The notes: generated by a model from the sequence alone, not told the origin. A DNA stretch of 64,000 nt from Comamonadaceae bacterium CG12_big_fil_rev_8_21_14_0_65_59_15 (GCA_002786915.1 PCUV01000060.1:62001-126000), one strand, 5' to 3'; shown: positions 17,501-24,886, counted from the first letter of the stretch. Numbers and translations: made by a program.

Positions 17501-18505
17501 GGCAGCTCCGTAGCGGGCGTCAGTAATGCGTTTACCTATGGCAGCACCAGCCGCATCACGCTCGGGTCGATCATCAACGCTGCCACGCAGCGTCTGGGCG
17601 CTCTCAAAGATGTGAGCGGCAGGTATCGTGTCACGCTGGTCATGAATGGCTTGCCGCTGAAGTTGGCCGACGGCTCAGCCATGACCAACTACACGGTGGA
17701 TGTGCCCGCCGCCAACGGCACTATCAAGTCGGTCAGCGGCGCTGGCATTGAAGGCTTTATGACGGTGGTGAACCCGAACCCGGTCGTCGTCACCACCACC
17801 ACGTCAACCACTGTCACCACCAGTTCCACCACCACGACCACCGTGTCGCCTACCAACTACGTTTATCTGGCCAATGACAGCATTGGCTTTGACAACGGCG
17901 CGGGGGCGACCGTCTATACCCTGGCGCAATTCCAGGCCTCGCCCGGCATCGCCGTCAAGTGGCCCATGGCCAGCACCGCGGCCGTGAGCTTGACCCTGAC
18001 CGACGCGGGCGCGTTCAATCTGGGCAGCGGTCTGACCACCAGCGCGGCGCTCGAAATTGCCGACACCGCACCAACCGGCCTGGCCTGGCTGAAAGCCTAT
18101 ATTGACGGTGTCAAGTTGACGCAAAGCGGCGCCAACGTGGTGGTGTCGGTACCCGCCACGGCGCTGGCCCGCATGTACGCGCGTGGCCCCGATGGCACCG
18201 AAATCCTGAGTGGCTTTGCCGACGCGGTGGCCGGGGTCAACAATACCCTGACGCCCGGGGTCAGCAGCAGCATCGTACTGGGCAACGTGGTCAGCAACGC
18301 CATGGCGCGGCTGGGCAGCGGCAGCACCCTGGTGAACAAAACCTTCAAGGTCACGCTGGTGTTGCCGAATGCACCGGTACGTCTGGCCAGCGGTGCCACG
18401 TTGGCCACCGGCACGGTGACGGTTCCGGGCTTGATCGTCGGTACGGCTGCGGCGGTGACGATCACCGGCCCGAGCCTGACCGGATATATCAACCTGATCC
18501 CTTGA
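14513..18505 (+). CDS. giant surface lipoprotein with four repeat domains on Thr-rich stalks
   Basis: About 1330 residues. A lipobox (ALMLAAC, then GGGS) is followed by a ~280-residue head with the 'LRAPVNGVVLTSLTTLM' and 'LLTTDPDNGSELL' segments seen in many bacterial surface lipoproteins. Four copies of a ~215-residue beta domain follow (about residues 383-600, 624-841, 873-1089, 1114-1330). Each begins like 'YLAGDSIGYNVGTTGA', contains 'YTLANF...QWPM' and 'GKAQIKAYVDNVN', and ends with 'GAGIEGFMTVVNPNP' or similar. Poly-Thr/Ser linkers precede each copy. Only three Cys are present and no CXXCH. Copies 1-3 are very similar, even in DNA; copy 4 is divergent and matches the previous gene. The start at 14513 or 14501 is uncertain. 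Function unknown. Confidence 0.75.
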   Translation: MQSKLRLFPLSAVALMLAACGGGSPSFVGPVYTVTNSHVTGAKIICKVDPKSDSDASPNFAAITDANGQARFGQPCNSETVASGGFTREKQPLIGQLRAPVNGVVLTSLTTLMAGDNPLTEAQVKKALVLPESTNLLTTDPDNGSELLLHGKASAVQQLLLMTTKALANLGGQASINKTIGKDADPKEVAKLSTAYDEVKAALAQTVMDSPNTPLISVTGTSATFDNAVVDKFVQKAAAAVSRVDSNIEGGVNKAGTVNVAAAMSQALTLQANLIAAASGNAVDLATATSNMQSNTGIPDTMATAVLGTATTPPTLTTLTTNVTGGVALTVNSAAATTTTTTTTLPGLTTTTTSSTSSSTGPTTSTSTTSTTTSTTLPVVPGNFLYLAGDSIGYNVGTTGAATATYTLANFGSGAGIAVQWPMTSTAALEFKLAGSTSVVPTGPVTVALSMTDTAASGKAQIKAYVDNVNVVSNGSGVTFSVPATAHAWVYAVAPDGSEVKSNYGSSVAGVSSAFSYGSTSRITLGSIINTATKSLGALKDVSGKYRVTLVVNGLPLTLANGSALTNYTVDVPAANGAVKSVSGAGIEGFMTVVNPNPIITTTTTSTTSTTATTASTTTTTLSPNNYVYLAGDAIGYNVGTTGAATATYTLANFGSGAGIAVQWPMASTAALEFNLGAGSTFVAPTGPVTVALSMTDTAASGKAQIKAYVDNVNMVSNSNGVTFSVPATAHAWVYAVAPDGSEIKSNFGSSVAGVSSAFSYGSTSRLTLGSIINAATQRLGALKDVSGKYRVTLVVNGLPLKLANGSALTNYTVDVPAANGSVKSVSGAGIEGFMTVVNPNPPTTTSTTSTTSTTTSTSATTSTTTTTTLAPTNYLYLTGDSIGYNDGTTAATTTTYTLADFHLAAGIQAKWPMASAAALEFKLASGGTFMSPTGPVTVALAITDTAVNGKAQIKAYIDNVNVASSSSGITVSVPDTAHAWMYAMAPDGSEVKSNFGSSVAGVSNAFTYGSTSRITLGSIINAATQRLGALKDVSGRYRVTLVMNGLPLKLADGSAMTNYTVDVPAANGTIKSVSGAGIEGFMTVVNPNPVVVTTTTSTTVTTSSTTTTTVSPTNYVYLANDSIGFDNGAGATVYTLAQFQASPGIAVKWPMASTAAVSLTLTDAGAFNLGSGLTTSAALEIADTAPTGLAWLKAYIDGVKLTQSGANVVVSVPATALARMYARGPDGTEILSGFADAVAGVNNTLTPGVSSSIVLGNVVSNAMARLGSGSTLVNKTFKVTLVLPNAPVRLASGATLATGTVTVPGLIVGTAAAVTITGPSLTGYINLIP
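15519..17846 (+). repeat. Thr-codon-rich tandem tracts between duplicated domains
   Basis: Four ACC/ACG-rich low-complexity tracts (about 15519-15648, 16309-16380, 17035-17118, 17787-17846) encode the Thr/Ser linkers and separate ~650-nt near-duplicate segments. Such tracts can change length by slippage or recombination. They also create long Val-rich open frames on the minus strand, which are artefacts. Confidence 0.75.
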
Positions 18506-18519
18506 AGGCGTTGACCCGC

Positions 18520-19644
18520 ATGACACCCCCGATCCAATCGAATTCCAGCCTGGGTCGGGGGCAGCATAGGACGCAGGCCCTGGGCCTGATTTTTTGCTGC
18601 GCGGCTGCGGCTGCAACCGCCGCGCCGCTGGACGCCTTTCTGAGCGCCACGCCGGAGCTATACGCACCCAAGGGCGTGCTTGAGGTTGGCTCAGACCACA
18701 TGAACGAGCAGCTTGATTTTTTCAGGATTCGCGACACCAACGCGCTGGCCGCTGGTACGCAAGCCGGGGACTACCACGGTGCGCACGTGGCCGGGGCCTG
18801 GCGCATGATGGACAACGCTTGGTTGTCTGGCAGCCTGTGGCAGCGCCGTATCAGCGGTCTGTCTGAAAGCTACAACTTCAGCAGTTGGCAGGTAGCGGGG
18901 CAGTACCGCCTGCTGGACGGCGCGGGCAAGCTGCCGGCGCTGGCGCTGCGCCTATCGGCCTGGGGTAATCAGGCGGGCGATGTGGGTTCAAGCTTTGCCG
19001 CCAATGCCGGTGTGCAGGCGCTGATGCCTGCGGGCTTCTTGTTACAGTCGATTAAAGTGAGCCAACCAGCCGACCACAATTTGCAAGCCGATCTGGTGGG
19101 TAGCTGGAAGCTGACACCGACCACCGATGTTGGGGTCTTGCTTAGCGCGGGCAGCACGCGGTTGTCGTTTGACCAACTCTCAGGCAGCGTGCTCAACGGT
19201 GGCAAAGTGTTTCAGTTCGCCGCCATTGGCAACCCGAGCACTGTTGCGACGGCGGCCGACGGATCACAAGTTCTCGCCAATACCAGCAAGATCAATGTGA
19301 CCGACGAACTCGCCTGGCGCGGCAACTTTCTGCAAGCCGGTATCAACACCGCCTGGAACCACGGCCCGTGGACGCTGCGCGCCGGTTATCTGTGGTACGC
19401 GGTGCAACGCGAAGGCATTGACGACGTGTTGGCCGCGCGCGGCTGGTCGTCGTATAGCCAGACGCGCACCATCGCGCTGGAAGCCAACTACCGCATTCGC
19501 CCCAACTTGAGCATTTTTGCCCGCAGCCAGTTGAGCGACACGCTGATCTTCAACGAGATGCCAGTGCTCTACAACACCTTTTCAGCCGATTTGAATGGCG
19601 GCAAATACTCGATCTACAGCGTTGGGCTGAAGGCAGATTTTTGA
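18520..19644 (+). CDS. predicted outer-membrane beta-barrel, end of the cytochrome cluster
   Basis: 374 residues with a signal peptide (LIFCCAAAAATAAP). The mature protein is rich in alternating amphipathic strands with aromatic girdles (for example 'NTAWNHGPWTLRAGYLWYAV') and ends 'YSIYSVGLKADF', with the terminal Phe usual for BAM-assembled barrels. I do not recognise a named family; it is half the size of the MtrB-like barrel and lacks its motifs. A TTG start at 18502 would overlap the previous stop; the ATG at 18520 is used here. The tight coupling to the giant lipoprotein suggests the two act together, perhaps as its outer-membrane partner. That is inference. Confidence 0.7.
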   Translation: MTPPIQSNSSLGRGQHRTQALGLIFCCAAAAATAAPLDAFLSATPELYAPKGVLEVGSDHMNEQLDFFRIRDTNALAAGTQAGDYHGAHVAGAWRMMDNAWLSGSLWQRRISGLSESYNFSSWQVAGQYRLLDGAGKLPALALRLSAWGNQAGDVGSSFAANAGVQALMPAGFLLQSIKVSQPADHNLQADLVGSWKLTPTTDVGVLLSAGSTRLSFDQLSGSVLNGGKVFQFAAIGNPSTVATAADGSQVLANTSKINVTDELAWRGNFLQAGINTAWNHGPWTLRAGYLWYAVQREGIDDVLAARGWSSYSQTRTIALEANYRIRPNLSIFARSQLSDTLIFNEMPVLYNTFSADLNGGKYSIYSVGLKADF

Positions 19645-19706
19645 CCTCAGACATCCTGATCCGCCAGGAAAGTTTTTTTGGCATCGCCCACCGATTTTCT
19701 TGACCC

Positions 19707-19757
19707 TGTAGGAGCGTCGGTAGGCGCGAATCGCGGTTTCCACCGCTCCCACCTACG
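19707..19757. repeat. REP-like GTAGGAGCG palindrome
   Basis: GTAGGAGCG ... CGCTCCCACCTAC flank a GGCGCGAATCGCG centre, resembling short dispersed REP palindromes of proteobacteria. It lies between the convergent barrel and phosphatase genes and may end transcription from either side. Confidence 0.5.
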
Positions 19758-20421
19758 CGTGCGTGATGCAGTCGCTGAACTCGGGCCCCTCCAGGTGCGC
19801 CACCGTGTTGTACGTGTTGAGCGCCAGGTGCCGGGGTGTGCAGGTGATCTCGCTCACCGCCGTGTTGCGCAGGCGCATGTTGAGCTCCACCGTCGCTTCG
19901 GGGGGCGTGGCCAGTACATGGCCAATGGCGCAGGCAATCGGGCCACCGCTGGAAACCAGCAATACGTTTTGCGCGTCGCTGTGCTGAAGGGTGGTCAACA
20001 CATCCACCACGCCCTGCTGAAAATCGCGCCACGCGGGTAGCCCAGCGGGCTGGGTGCGCCCCGTCATCCAGGCTACTAGCCCCTGGCGCAGCAGACGAAA
20101 GTGGTGCCGATACAGCTCGGGGGTGGTCGGGCGCGCCAATGGTTCGGGGTGCACGGCGGCAATCACCGCCTCGCTGTCGTATTCGTTCAGGTTGCGCCAC
20201 AGTGTGGCACCCAATTGGTTTTGCAGGCCTTCGCTCAAGGCCGCCAAAGTCTGCGCGTGGCGCTTAAGCGTGCCGGTGAGCACGGTGTCAAAAGTCATGC
20301 ACCTGGCCCGCAAGTAAGCGCCCAACTGACGGCTTTGCTGCACCCCAAGCGCACTTAACTGGTCGTAGTCGTCGGCGCCAAACGAAGCCTGACCGTGCCG
20401 CACAAGGTAAAGGGTTGCCAT
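19753..20421 (-). CDS. histidine phosphatase (phosphoglycerate mutase-like) family protein
   Basis: 222 residues. The catalytic 'LVRHGQASFG' motif is at the N-terminus (phospho-His near residue 9). Other family residues seen are 'GTLKRHAQTL', the acid 'NEYDSEA' and the C-terminal 'VSSGGPI' where a second His is usual; here the segment reads SSGGP without that His. The substrate is unknown; family members act on phosphorylated sugars, cofactors or nucleotides. The start was set at MATLYLVRHG (20421) because homologues begin there. The GTAGGAGCG palindrome overlaps its 3' end. Confidence 0.8.
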   Translation of the reverse strand: MATLYLVRHGQASFGADDYDQLSALGVQQSRQLGAYLRARCMTFDTVLTGTLKRHAQTLAALSEGLQNQLGATLWRNLNEYDSEAVIAAVHPEPLARPTTPELYRHHFRLLRQGLVAWMTGRTQPAGLPAWRDFQQGVVDVLTTLQHSDAQNVLLVSSGGPIACAIGHVLATPPEATVELNMRLRNTAVSEITCTPRHLALNTYNTVAHLEGPEFSDCITHA

Positions 20422-20522
20422 GGGGCGCAAATGTAAGCGAAATCTTACAAATGCGTCTGTCGCGACGGCGACGCGCCAGCTGTTCCATCCTTCCCCAGCT
20501 TGTTCGGCTTGGGATTGATCTG

Positions 20523-20576
20523 TTTTTTATAGCTAATCACGCTTGCTTCATAAGCACTAGGGGCCTATTTCTATAT
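20523..20576 (+). repeat. Comamonadaceae-type 54-nt repeat, intergenic copy
   Basis: Reads TTTTTTATAGCTAATCACG... and ends GGGGCCTATTTCTATAT. The same pattern (ATAGCTn..., CATAAG..CTAG.GG.C.ATTT) aligns without gaps to 57491-57543 on the minus strand, and more loosely to in-gene copies at 25621, 38096 and 58795. It lies between two minus-strand genes. Confidence 0.7.
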
Positions 20577-20587
20577 AAGAATTGAAG

Positions 20588-21199
20588 TCACACGGTGCCC
20601 ATCCACGCTGCCGTCAGCACCAGTATCCCAGCCATGCTGCGGTTGAACCAGAGCAGCCGTCGGCCGCCATGCTGGGCATCGGCCAGCCAGTGGCGCAGTC
20701 CCGTGCCGATCAGGGCGTAGGTGAGGTTGCTGGCCAGTGCAAAACCCAGCAACACCGGCAGTACGACGGCAAAGCGCAGCCACAGATCGGCGTGCCCGGC
20801 CAGCCAACCGGCCACCACGGCCAATGCCAGCATCCAGGCCTTGATGTTCAAAAATTGCAGCAGCACGCCTTGCGTGAAGGTGACGTTGAGTTGCTGGCTG
20901 CTGGCTTGCGCCAGCTGATGTGCGTGCCACAGTTGCCACGCCAGCCAGATCAGATACGCCACGCCAGCGGCCTTGACCCCCAGCCGCAGCGGCGGAAGAC
21001 CGACTACCAAGGCACCCACACCGCTGGCGCACAAGCTCAGCATCAGGCCCCAGCCCGCCGGCACGGCCAGCACAAAGCGCAACGCGCGCCGCAGGCCCAG
21101 GTTGGCCGCCAGCGCGGTGGACAGGGTGGTGTTGGGGCCCGGCGTAAAGCTGACTGCCGTGCACAACAGCAGCAGGGCGGTCCATTCAGCGGTCGTCAT
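20588..21199 (-). CDS. LysE-family amino-acid exporter
   Basis: 203 residues and six predicted membrane helices. The N-terminal 'FTPGPNTTLSTALAANLGLRRAL' is the hallmark of the LysE/RhtB translocator family, which exports amino acids and related metabolites across the inner membrane. The substrate cannot be assigned. The start at 21199 (MTTAEWTALLLL) is used, as homologues begin with this helix; 21262 would add a charged extension. It is divergent from the sugar ABC transporter operon across a ~205-nt gap containing an AT-rich TTAATTAA stretch near 21301-21322 that may hold promoters. Confidence 0.88.
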   Translation of the reverse strand: MTTAEWTALLLLCTAVSFTPGPNTTLSTALAANLGLRRALRFVLAVPAGWGLMLSLCASGVGALVVGLPPLRLGVKAAGVAYLIWLAWQLWHAHQLAQASSQQLNVTFTQGVLLQFLNIKAWMLALAVVAGWLAGHADLWLRFAVVLPVLLGFALASNLTYALIGTGLRHWLADAQHGGRRLLWFNRSMAGILVLTAAWMGTV

Positions 21200-21404
21200 G
21201 GGGAATAAGGTGTATCGACATGCTGCCACTGTACCCGCCCGGATGCGGGCCGACCCTGACATGCAGGGCTAGGGTAAACACGGGTTGAATACAGATGTAA
21301 ATTAATTAACAATTAATTAATTCGAGCAACACGGTGTTTGCCCGAATCCACCCGACTCCCTGGCGGTTTATGTTCAGCCAGCGGAAACACTCTCAGGAGA
21401 TGAC

Positions 21405-22718
21405 ATGTTGAACTTTTCCAAGTTGGCCATTGTTTTGGCTGCGGCGTCGATGATGGCTGCCTGCGGCAAAAAAGAAGAGGCCGCACCGGCACCCACGCCG
21501 GCACCCGCACCTGCCCCAGCGGTTGCTCCCCAGAGCACGGTTGAAGTGTTGCATTGGTGGACATCCGGGGGTGAAGCCAAGTCTGTGGCTGAACTCAAGC
21601 GCATCATGCAAGACAAGGGCCACGCCTGGAAAGATTTTGCGGTAGCCGGTGGCGGTGGTGACAACGCCATGACCGTGTTGAAGAGCCGTGTGGTGGCTGG
21701 CAACCCGCCCGCAGCAGCCCAGATCAAAGGCCCGGCGATTCAGGAATGGGCTTCTGAAGGTGTGTTGGCCAATCTGGACGAAACCGCTAAAGCTGAAAAC
21801 TGGGACACCTTGCTGCCCACCGTGGTGGCGGATGTGATGAAGTACAACGGTAACTATGTGGCAGCCCCAGTCAATGTGCACCGCGTCAACTGGATGTGGG
21901 CCAACAAGGCTGTGCTGGACAAGGCCGGTGTGACGAGTGTGCCCAAAACCTGGCCGGAGTTTTTTGCAGCGGCTGACAAAGTCAAAAAAGCAGGTTTGAT
22001 TGCGGTGGCGCACGGTGGTCAAAACTGGCAAGACTTCACCACCTTTGAAGATGTGGTGCTGGGTGTGGGCGGGTCCAAGTTTTATCAAGATGCCATGGTC
22101 AAGCTGGATGCCAAAGCATTGACCAGCCCGACCATGGCCAAGTCGCTGGAAACCTTCCGCAAAATCAAGAGTTATACCGATCCAGCCTCTCCCGGGCGTG
22201 ACTGGAACCTGGCCACCGCCATGGTGATTCAGGAAAAAGCCGCCTTCCAGTTCATGGGTGACTGGGCCAAGGGTGAGTTTGCTGCAGCTGGCAAAGTTCC
22301 AGGCACAGATTACATCTGCGCAGCTGCACCGGGCACGGCCAACGCTTACACCTTCAACGTGGACTCGTTTGCCATGTTCAAGCTGAAAGATGCCACTGCG
22401 CAAAAAGCGCAGGCTGATCTGGCGGCGGCCATCATGGGAGTCGAATTTCAGGAAGTGTTCAACCTGAACAAGGGCTCTATCCCTGTGCGCTTGAACATGG
22501 ACATGGCTAAATTTGACGACTGTGCCAAGCTGTCTTCCACGGACTTTGTTGCGACTGCCAAAACCGGCGGTTTGCTGCCCTCCATTGCGCACGGCATGGC
22601 CATCAAGCCAGCCGCTGAAGGTGCGATCAAGGACGCGGTGAGCCAGTTCTGGAACAACGACAAGATGAGCGTGGCCGACGGTGTGGCATCCATCGCCAAG
22701 GCGGCAGCGACCAAGTAA
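21405..22718 (+). CDS. carbohydrate ABC transporter substrate-binding lipoprotein
   Basis: 437 residues. Lipobox 'ASMMAAC' is followed by the linker GKKEEAAPAPTPAPAPAPA, then a family-1 solute-binding protein: 'VEVLHWWTSGGEAKSVAELK', 'AAQIKGPAIQEWASEG' and 'INVHRVNWMWANKAVL'-type hinge segments (here PVNVHRVNWMWANK). Overall it resembles glucose/mannose-binding proteins of GtsA type. It captures sugar in the periplasm for the two permeases and ATPase that follow. A 408-nt gap with two palindromic elements separates it from the first permease. In ABC operons such structures often lower downstream expression relative to the binding protein. Confidence 0.92.
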   Translation: MLNFSKLAIVLAAASMMAACGKKEEAAPAPTPAPAPAPAVAPQSTVEVLHWWTSGGEAKSVAELKRIMQDKGHAWKDFAVAGGGGDNAMTVLKSRVVAGNPPAAAQIKGPAIQEWASEGVLANLDETAKAENWDTLLPTVVADVMKYNGNYVAAPVNVHRVNWMWANKAVLDKAGVTSVPKTWPEFFAAADKVKKAGLIAVAHGGQNWQDFTTFEDVVLGVGGSKFYQDAMVKLDAKALTSPTMAKSLETFRKIKSYTDPASPGRDWNLATAMVIQEKAAFQFMGDWAKGEFAAAGKVPGTDYICAAAPGTANAYTFNVDSFAMFKLKDATAQKAQADLAAAIMGVEFQEVFNLNKGSIPVRLNMDMAKFDDCAKLSSTDFVATAKTGGLLPSIAHGMAIKPAAEGAIKDAVSQFWNNDKMSVADGVASIAKAAATK

Positions 22719-22741
22719 GCCGGGTCGAAAGCCGATGCCTG

Positions 22742-22770
22742 TCATTGTGGACTTGATCCGCAATCCAGGT
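22742..22770. repeat. degenerate TTGCGGG hairpin repeat
   Basis: ATTGTGGACTTGATCCGCAAT forms a 7-bp stem with one G-U pair. It is an inverted, weaker copy of the hairpin at 30031-30050 and belongs to a 'GGATTGCGGGTCAAGCCCGCAATGAC'-like class common in betaproteobacteria (recalled). Confidence 0.5.
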
Positions 22771-22820
22771 ATTCGGCCTTTACTGATTTTGTGTGTAGGT
22801 GGACATTTTCGTTTGAACCC

Positions 22821-22912
22821 GCAACAGGGCAGGGGTGCGTTCCGCCGCAGATGTCCCCCGCCCTGCGGGCTCCTCCTTTATTCCGCTCTGGAACGCACCC
22901 CAGCCCTGCCGC
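22821..22912 (-). repeat. family 1 palindromic element, copy 1 (core read on minus strand)
   Basis: Outer arms 22821-22843 and 22890-22912 (23 nt, 20 paired) enclose the core. Read on the minus strand the core is TAAAGGAGGA, hairpin GCCC-GCA-GGGC, GGGGGACAT. Of the three arm mismatches, two are G-U pairs on this strand but A-C on the other, so if transcribed, the minus strand is the likely RNA. It lies in the gap after the sugar-binding protein gene, antisense to that operon. Confidence 0.75.
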
Positions 22913-22958
22913 TGGACATTGCTAGTTCATTTCCAGGATGTCCAACAGCGTATCGGCA

Positions 22959-23063
22959 CCTGACGGAGTGGGTGTTTCCCGCAGTGAGGTAAAGGAGGAG
23001 ATTGAAAGCCGGTAGGCTTTCGATCGGGGGACACGAACGGAGGGGAATACCCGCTTCGTCAGG
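22959..23063 (+). repeat. family 1 palindromic element, copy 3 (core read on plus strand)
   Basis: Outer arms 22959-22980 and 23042-23063 are 22 nt with four mismatches, all G-U pairs on the plus strand. The core has GTAAAGGAGGA (22989-22999), a long inner hairpin with stem GAAAGCC/GGCTTTC extended by GAT/ATC, and GGGGGACAC (23026-23034). The conserved boxes equal those of copies 1 and 2, while both stems are unrelated in sequence. It is co-directional with the ABC operon and ends 63 nt before the permease start. Confidence 0.78.
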
Positions 23064-23126
23064 TCTGGCAAACACGCTGGTTTTACAGGGAAGGTTTCTT
23101 GGCCTTCCAGCAAAGGCAAGGTAGCT

Positions 23127-24005
23127 ATGAAATCTTTTGAAAACGTGCTCCCCAAACTGGTGATCGCGCCGGGCTTTGCGCTCGGTTTCGCCTTCATCTA
23201 CGGGCTCATGATCTGGAACGGCGTGCTCTCAGTGACCAATTCGCGCATGCTGCCCAACTACGACGAGTTCGTGGGGCTGGAGCAATATGCCAAGCTGTGG
23301 GAAATGGACCGCTGGTATGTGGCGCTGAAAAACCTGGGTATTTTCAGCGTGTTGTACGTCGGCGGATCCATGCTGCTGGGCATGCTGCTGGCGATTTTTC
23401 TGGACCAGAAAATCCGCTTTGAAGGTGTCATCCGTACCATCTATTTGTACCCCATGGCCTTGTCGTTCATCGTCACCGGCACCGCCTGGAAATGGATTCT
23501 GAACCCCAGCCTGGGGTTGGAAAAACTGATGCACGACCTGGGCTGGAGCGGCTTCAGCTTTGACTGGTTGGTGCAATCTGACACCGCCATTTATTGCGTG
23601 GTGATTGCTGGCATCTGGCAGTCGGCCGGGTTTGCCATGGCGCTGTTTCTGGCGGGCTTGCGCGGCATTGACGACAGCATCATCAAGGCCGCGCAAATTG
23701 ACGGGGCCAGCCTGCCGCGCATCTACTGGCGCATTATTTTGCCGGTGCTGCGCCCGGTGGTGTTCTCAACCATTCTGGTGCTCTCGCACCTGTCCATCAA
23801 GGCCTTTGACCTGGTGATGGCGCTTACCGCCGGTGGGCCGGGGTACGCGTCCGATGTGCCGGCCACCTTCATGTTCACCATGAGCTTCACGCGCGGTCAG
23901 ATTGGACTGGGCGCCGCCAGTGCGACCATGATGCTGGCCATGGTGGCGGCCATTGTGGTGCCGTACCTGTACAGCGAATTGCGCACGAAACCGCATGAGC
24001 ATTGA
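23127..24005 (+). CDS. carbohydrate ABC transporter permease (MalF/UgpA type)
   Basis: 292 residues and six membrane helices starting at 'LVIAPGFALGFAFIYGLMIWN'. The inner-membrane coupling loop 'EAA' motif appears as 'IDDSIIKAAQIDGASLPRIYWRIILPVLRP' (near residues 183-212), where the ATPase docks. It pairs with the next permease to form the membrane channel of a sugar importer. The start at 23127 fits the family N-terminus. The gene is downstream of the 22719-23126 gap with its palindromes. Substrate unknown, most likely a mono- or disaccharide given the binding protein. Confidence 0.9.
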   Translation: MKSFENVLPKLVIAPGFALGFAFIYGLMIWNGVLSVTNSRMLPNYDEFVGLEQYAKLWEMDRWYVALKNLGIFSVLYVGGSMLLGMLLAIFLDQKIRFEGVIRTIYLYPMALSFIVTGTAWKWILNPSLGLEKLMHDLGWSGFSFDWLVQSDTAIYCVVIAGIWQSAGFAMALFLAGLRGIDDSIIKAAQIDGASLPRIYWRIILPVLRPVVFSTILVLSHLSIKAFDLVMALTAGGPGYASDVPATFMFTMSFTRGQIGLGAASATMMLAMVAAIVVPYLYSELRTKPHEH

Positions 24006-24021
24006 ACCCAGGGCACTTACC

Positions 24022-24876
24022 ATGAACGCTAAAAAACTCTCCCGACTGGCGGTTTACGCCGTGCTGGGCATCGCTGCCTTTTTCTTTCTGGCCCCGCTCT
24101 ATGTGATGCTGGCCACCAGTTTCAAGGATGCCGAGCAGATTCGCTCGGGCAATTTGCTGAGCCTGCCAAATTCACTTAACTTTGAGTCTTGGACATTGGC
24201 CTGGTCCACCGCGTGTACGGGTGTCGATTGCCGGGGCTTGAAGCCTTACTTCATGAACTCGGTGTTGATGGCTGTGCCAGCGGTGCTGATCTCCACCGCT
24301 TGGGGCGCACTCAACGGCTACGTGCTCTCCAAGTGGAAGTTCAGGGGCAGTGACGTGCTGTTTGGCTTTATTTTGTTTGGCGTATTCATGCCGTTCCAGG
24401 TGGTGCTGCTGCCCATGAGTCAGGTGCTGGGGTTTTTGGGCTTGTCCAGTTCCATCGCAGGGCTGGTGCTGGTGCACTGCCTGGCGGGCATGGCCGGTAC
24501 CACGCTGTTTTTTCGTAATTACTACACCGCCATTCCGTGTGAACTGGTCAACGCGGCGCGCATGGACGGCGCGGGCTTCTGGCGCATCTTTTACCGCATC
24601 GTGATCCCCATGAGCACGCCGATTTTGATGGTCACGCTGATCTGGCAGTTCACCAACATCTGGAACGATTTTTTGTTTGGCGTGGCTTTCAGTGGGGCCG
24701 ACAGCAAGCCCATCACGGTGGGCCTGAACAACATGGCCAACACCACCAGCAGCGTCAAGAGCTACAACGTGGACATGGCCGCGGCCATCATTGCCGGCCT
24801 GCCGACCATGCTGGTGTATGTACTGGCGGGGCAATATTTCGTCAAAGGTCTGACCGCCGGTGCGGTCAAAGGATAA
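24022..24876 (+). CDS. carbohydrate ABC transporter permease (MalG/UgpE type)
   Basis: 284 residues with six membrane helices. The N-terminal helix is 'LAVYAVLGIAAFFFLAPLYVMLATSFK', and the coupling motif 'ELVNAARMDGAGFWRIFYRIVIPMSTP' is near residues 174-200. It is the second half of the sugar channel. The ATG at 24022 was chosen, 16 nt after the previous stop; the longer frame to 23953 overlaps the upstream permease without family support. The order binding protein, permease, permease, ATPase is the standard CUT1 operon. Confidence 0.9.
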   Translation: MNAKKLSRLAVYAVLGIAAFFFLAPLYVMLATSFKDAEQIRSGNLLSLPNSLNFESWTLAWSTACTGVDCRGLKPYFMNSVLMAVPAVLISTAWGALNGYVLSKWKFRGSDVLFGFILFGVFMPFQVVLLPMSQVLGFLGLSSSIAGLVLVHCLAGMAGTTLFFRNYYTAIPCELVNAARMDGAGFWRIFYRIVIPMSTPILMVTLIWQFTNIWNDFLFGVAFSGADSKPITVGLNNMANTTSSVKSYNVDMAAAIIAGLPTMLVYVLAGQYFVKGLTAGAVKG

Positions 24877-24886
24877 GGACAACATC

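Larger units (their letters stand above)
22719..23126. other. 408-nt gap inside the sugar ABC operon
   Basis: No gene seen. It holds the degenerate hairpin at 22742-22770 and two family 1 palindromic elements in opposite orientation (22821-22912 and 22959-23063). The remaining sequence near 23064-23126 contains only the permease leader, with a weak AAGG-rich ribosome-binding stretch. Confidence 0.8.

Noticed and set aside
15519-17846. Possible CRISPR-like periodic repeats
   Set aside because: The repeats encode Thr linkers and domains in one frame; there are no constant short repeats with unique spacers of equal length.
21393-22763. 456-codon minus-strand open frame
   Set aside because: It covers the substrate-binding protein gene on the other strand and has no family resemblance.
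23953-24021. Extended N-terminus for the second sugar permease
   Set aside because: It overlaps the upstream permease gene and adds non-membrane sequence before the expected first helix.
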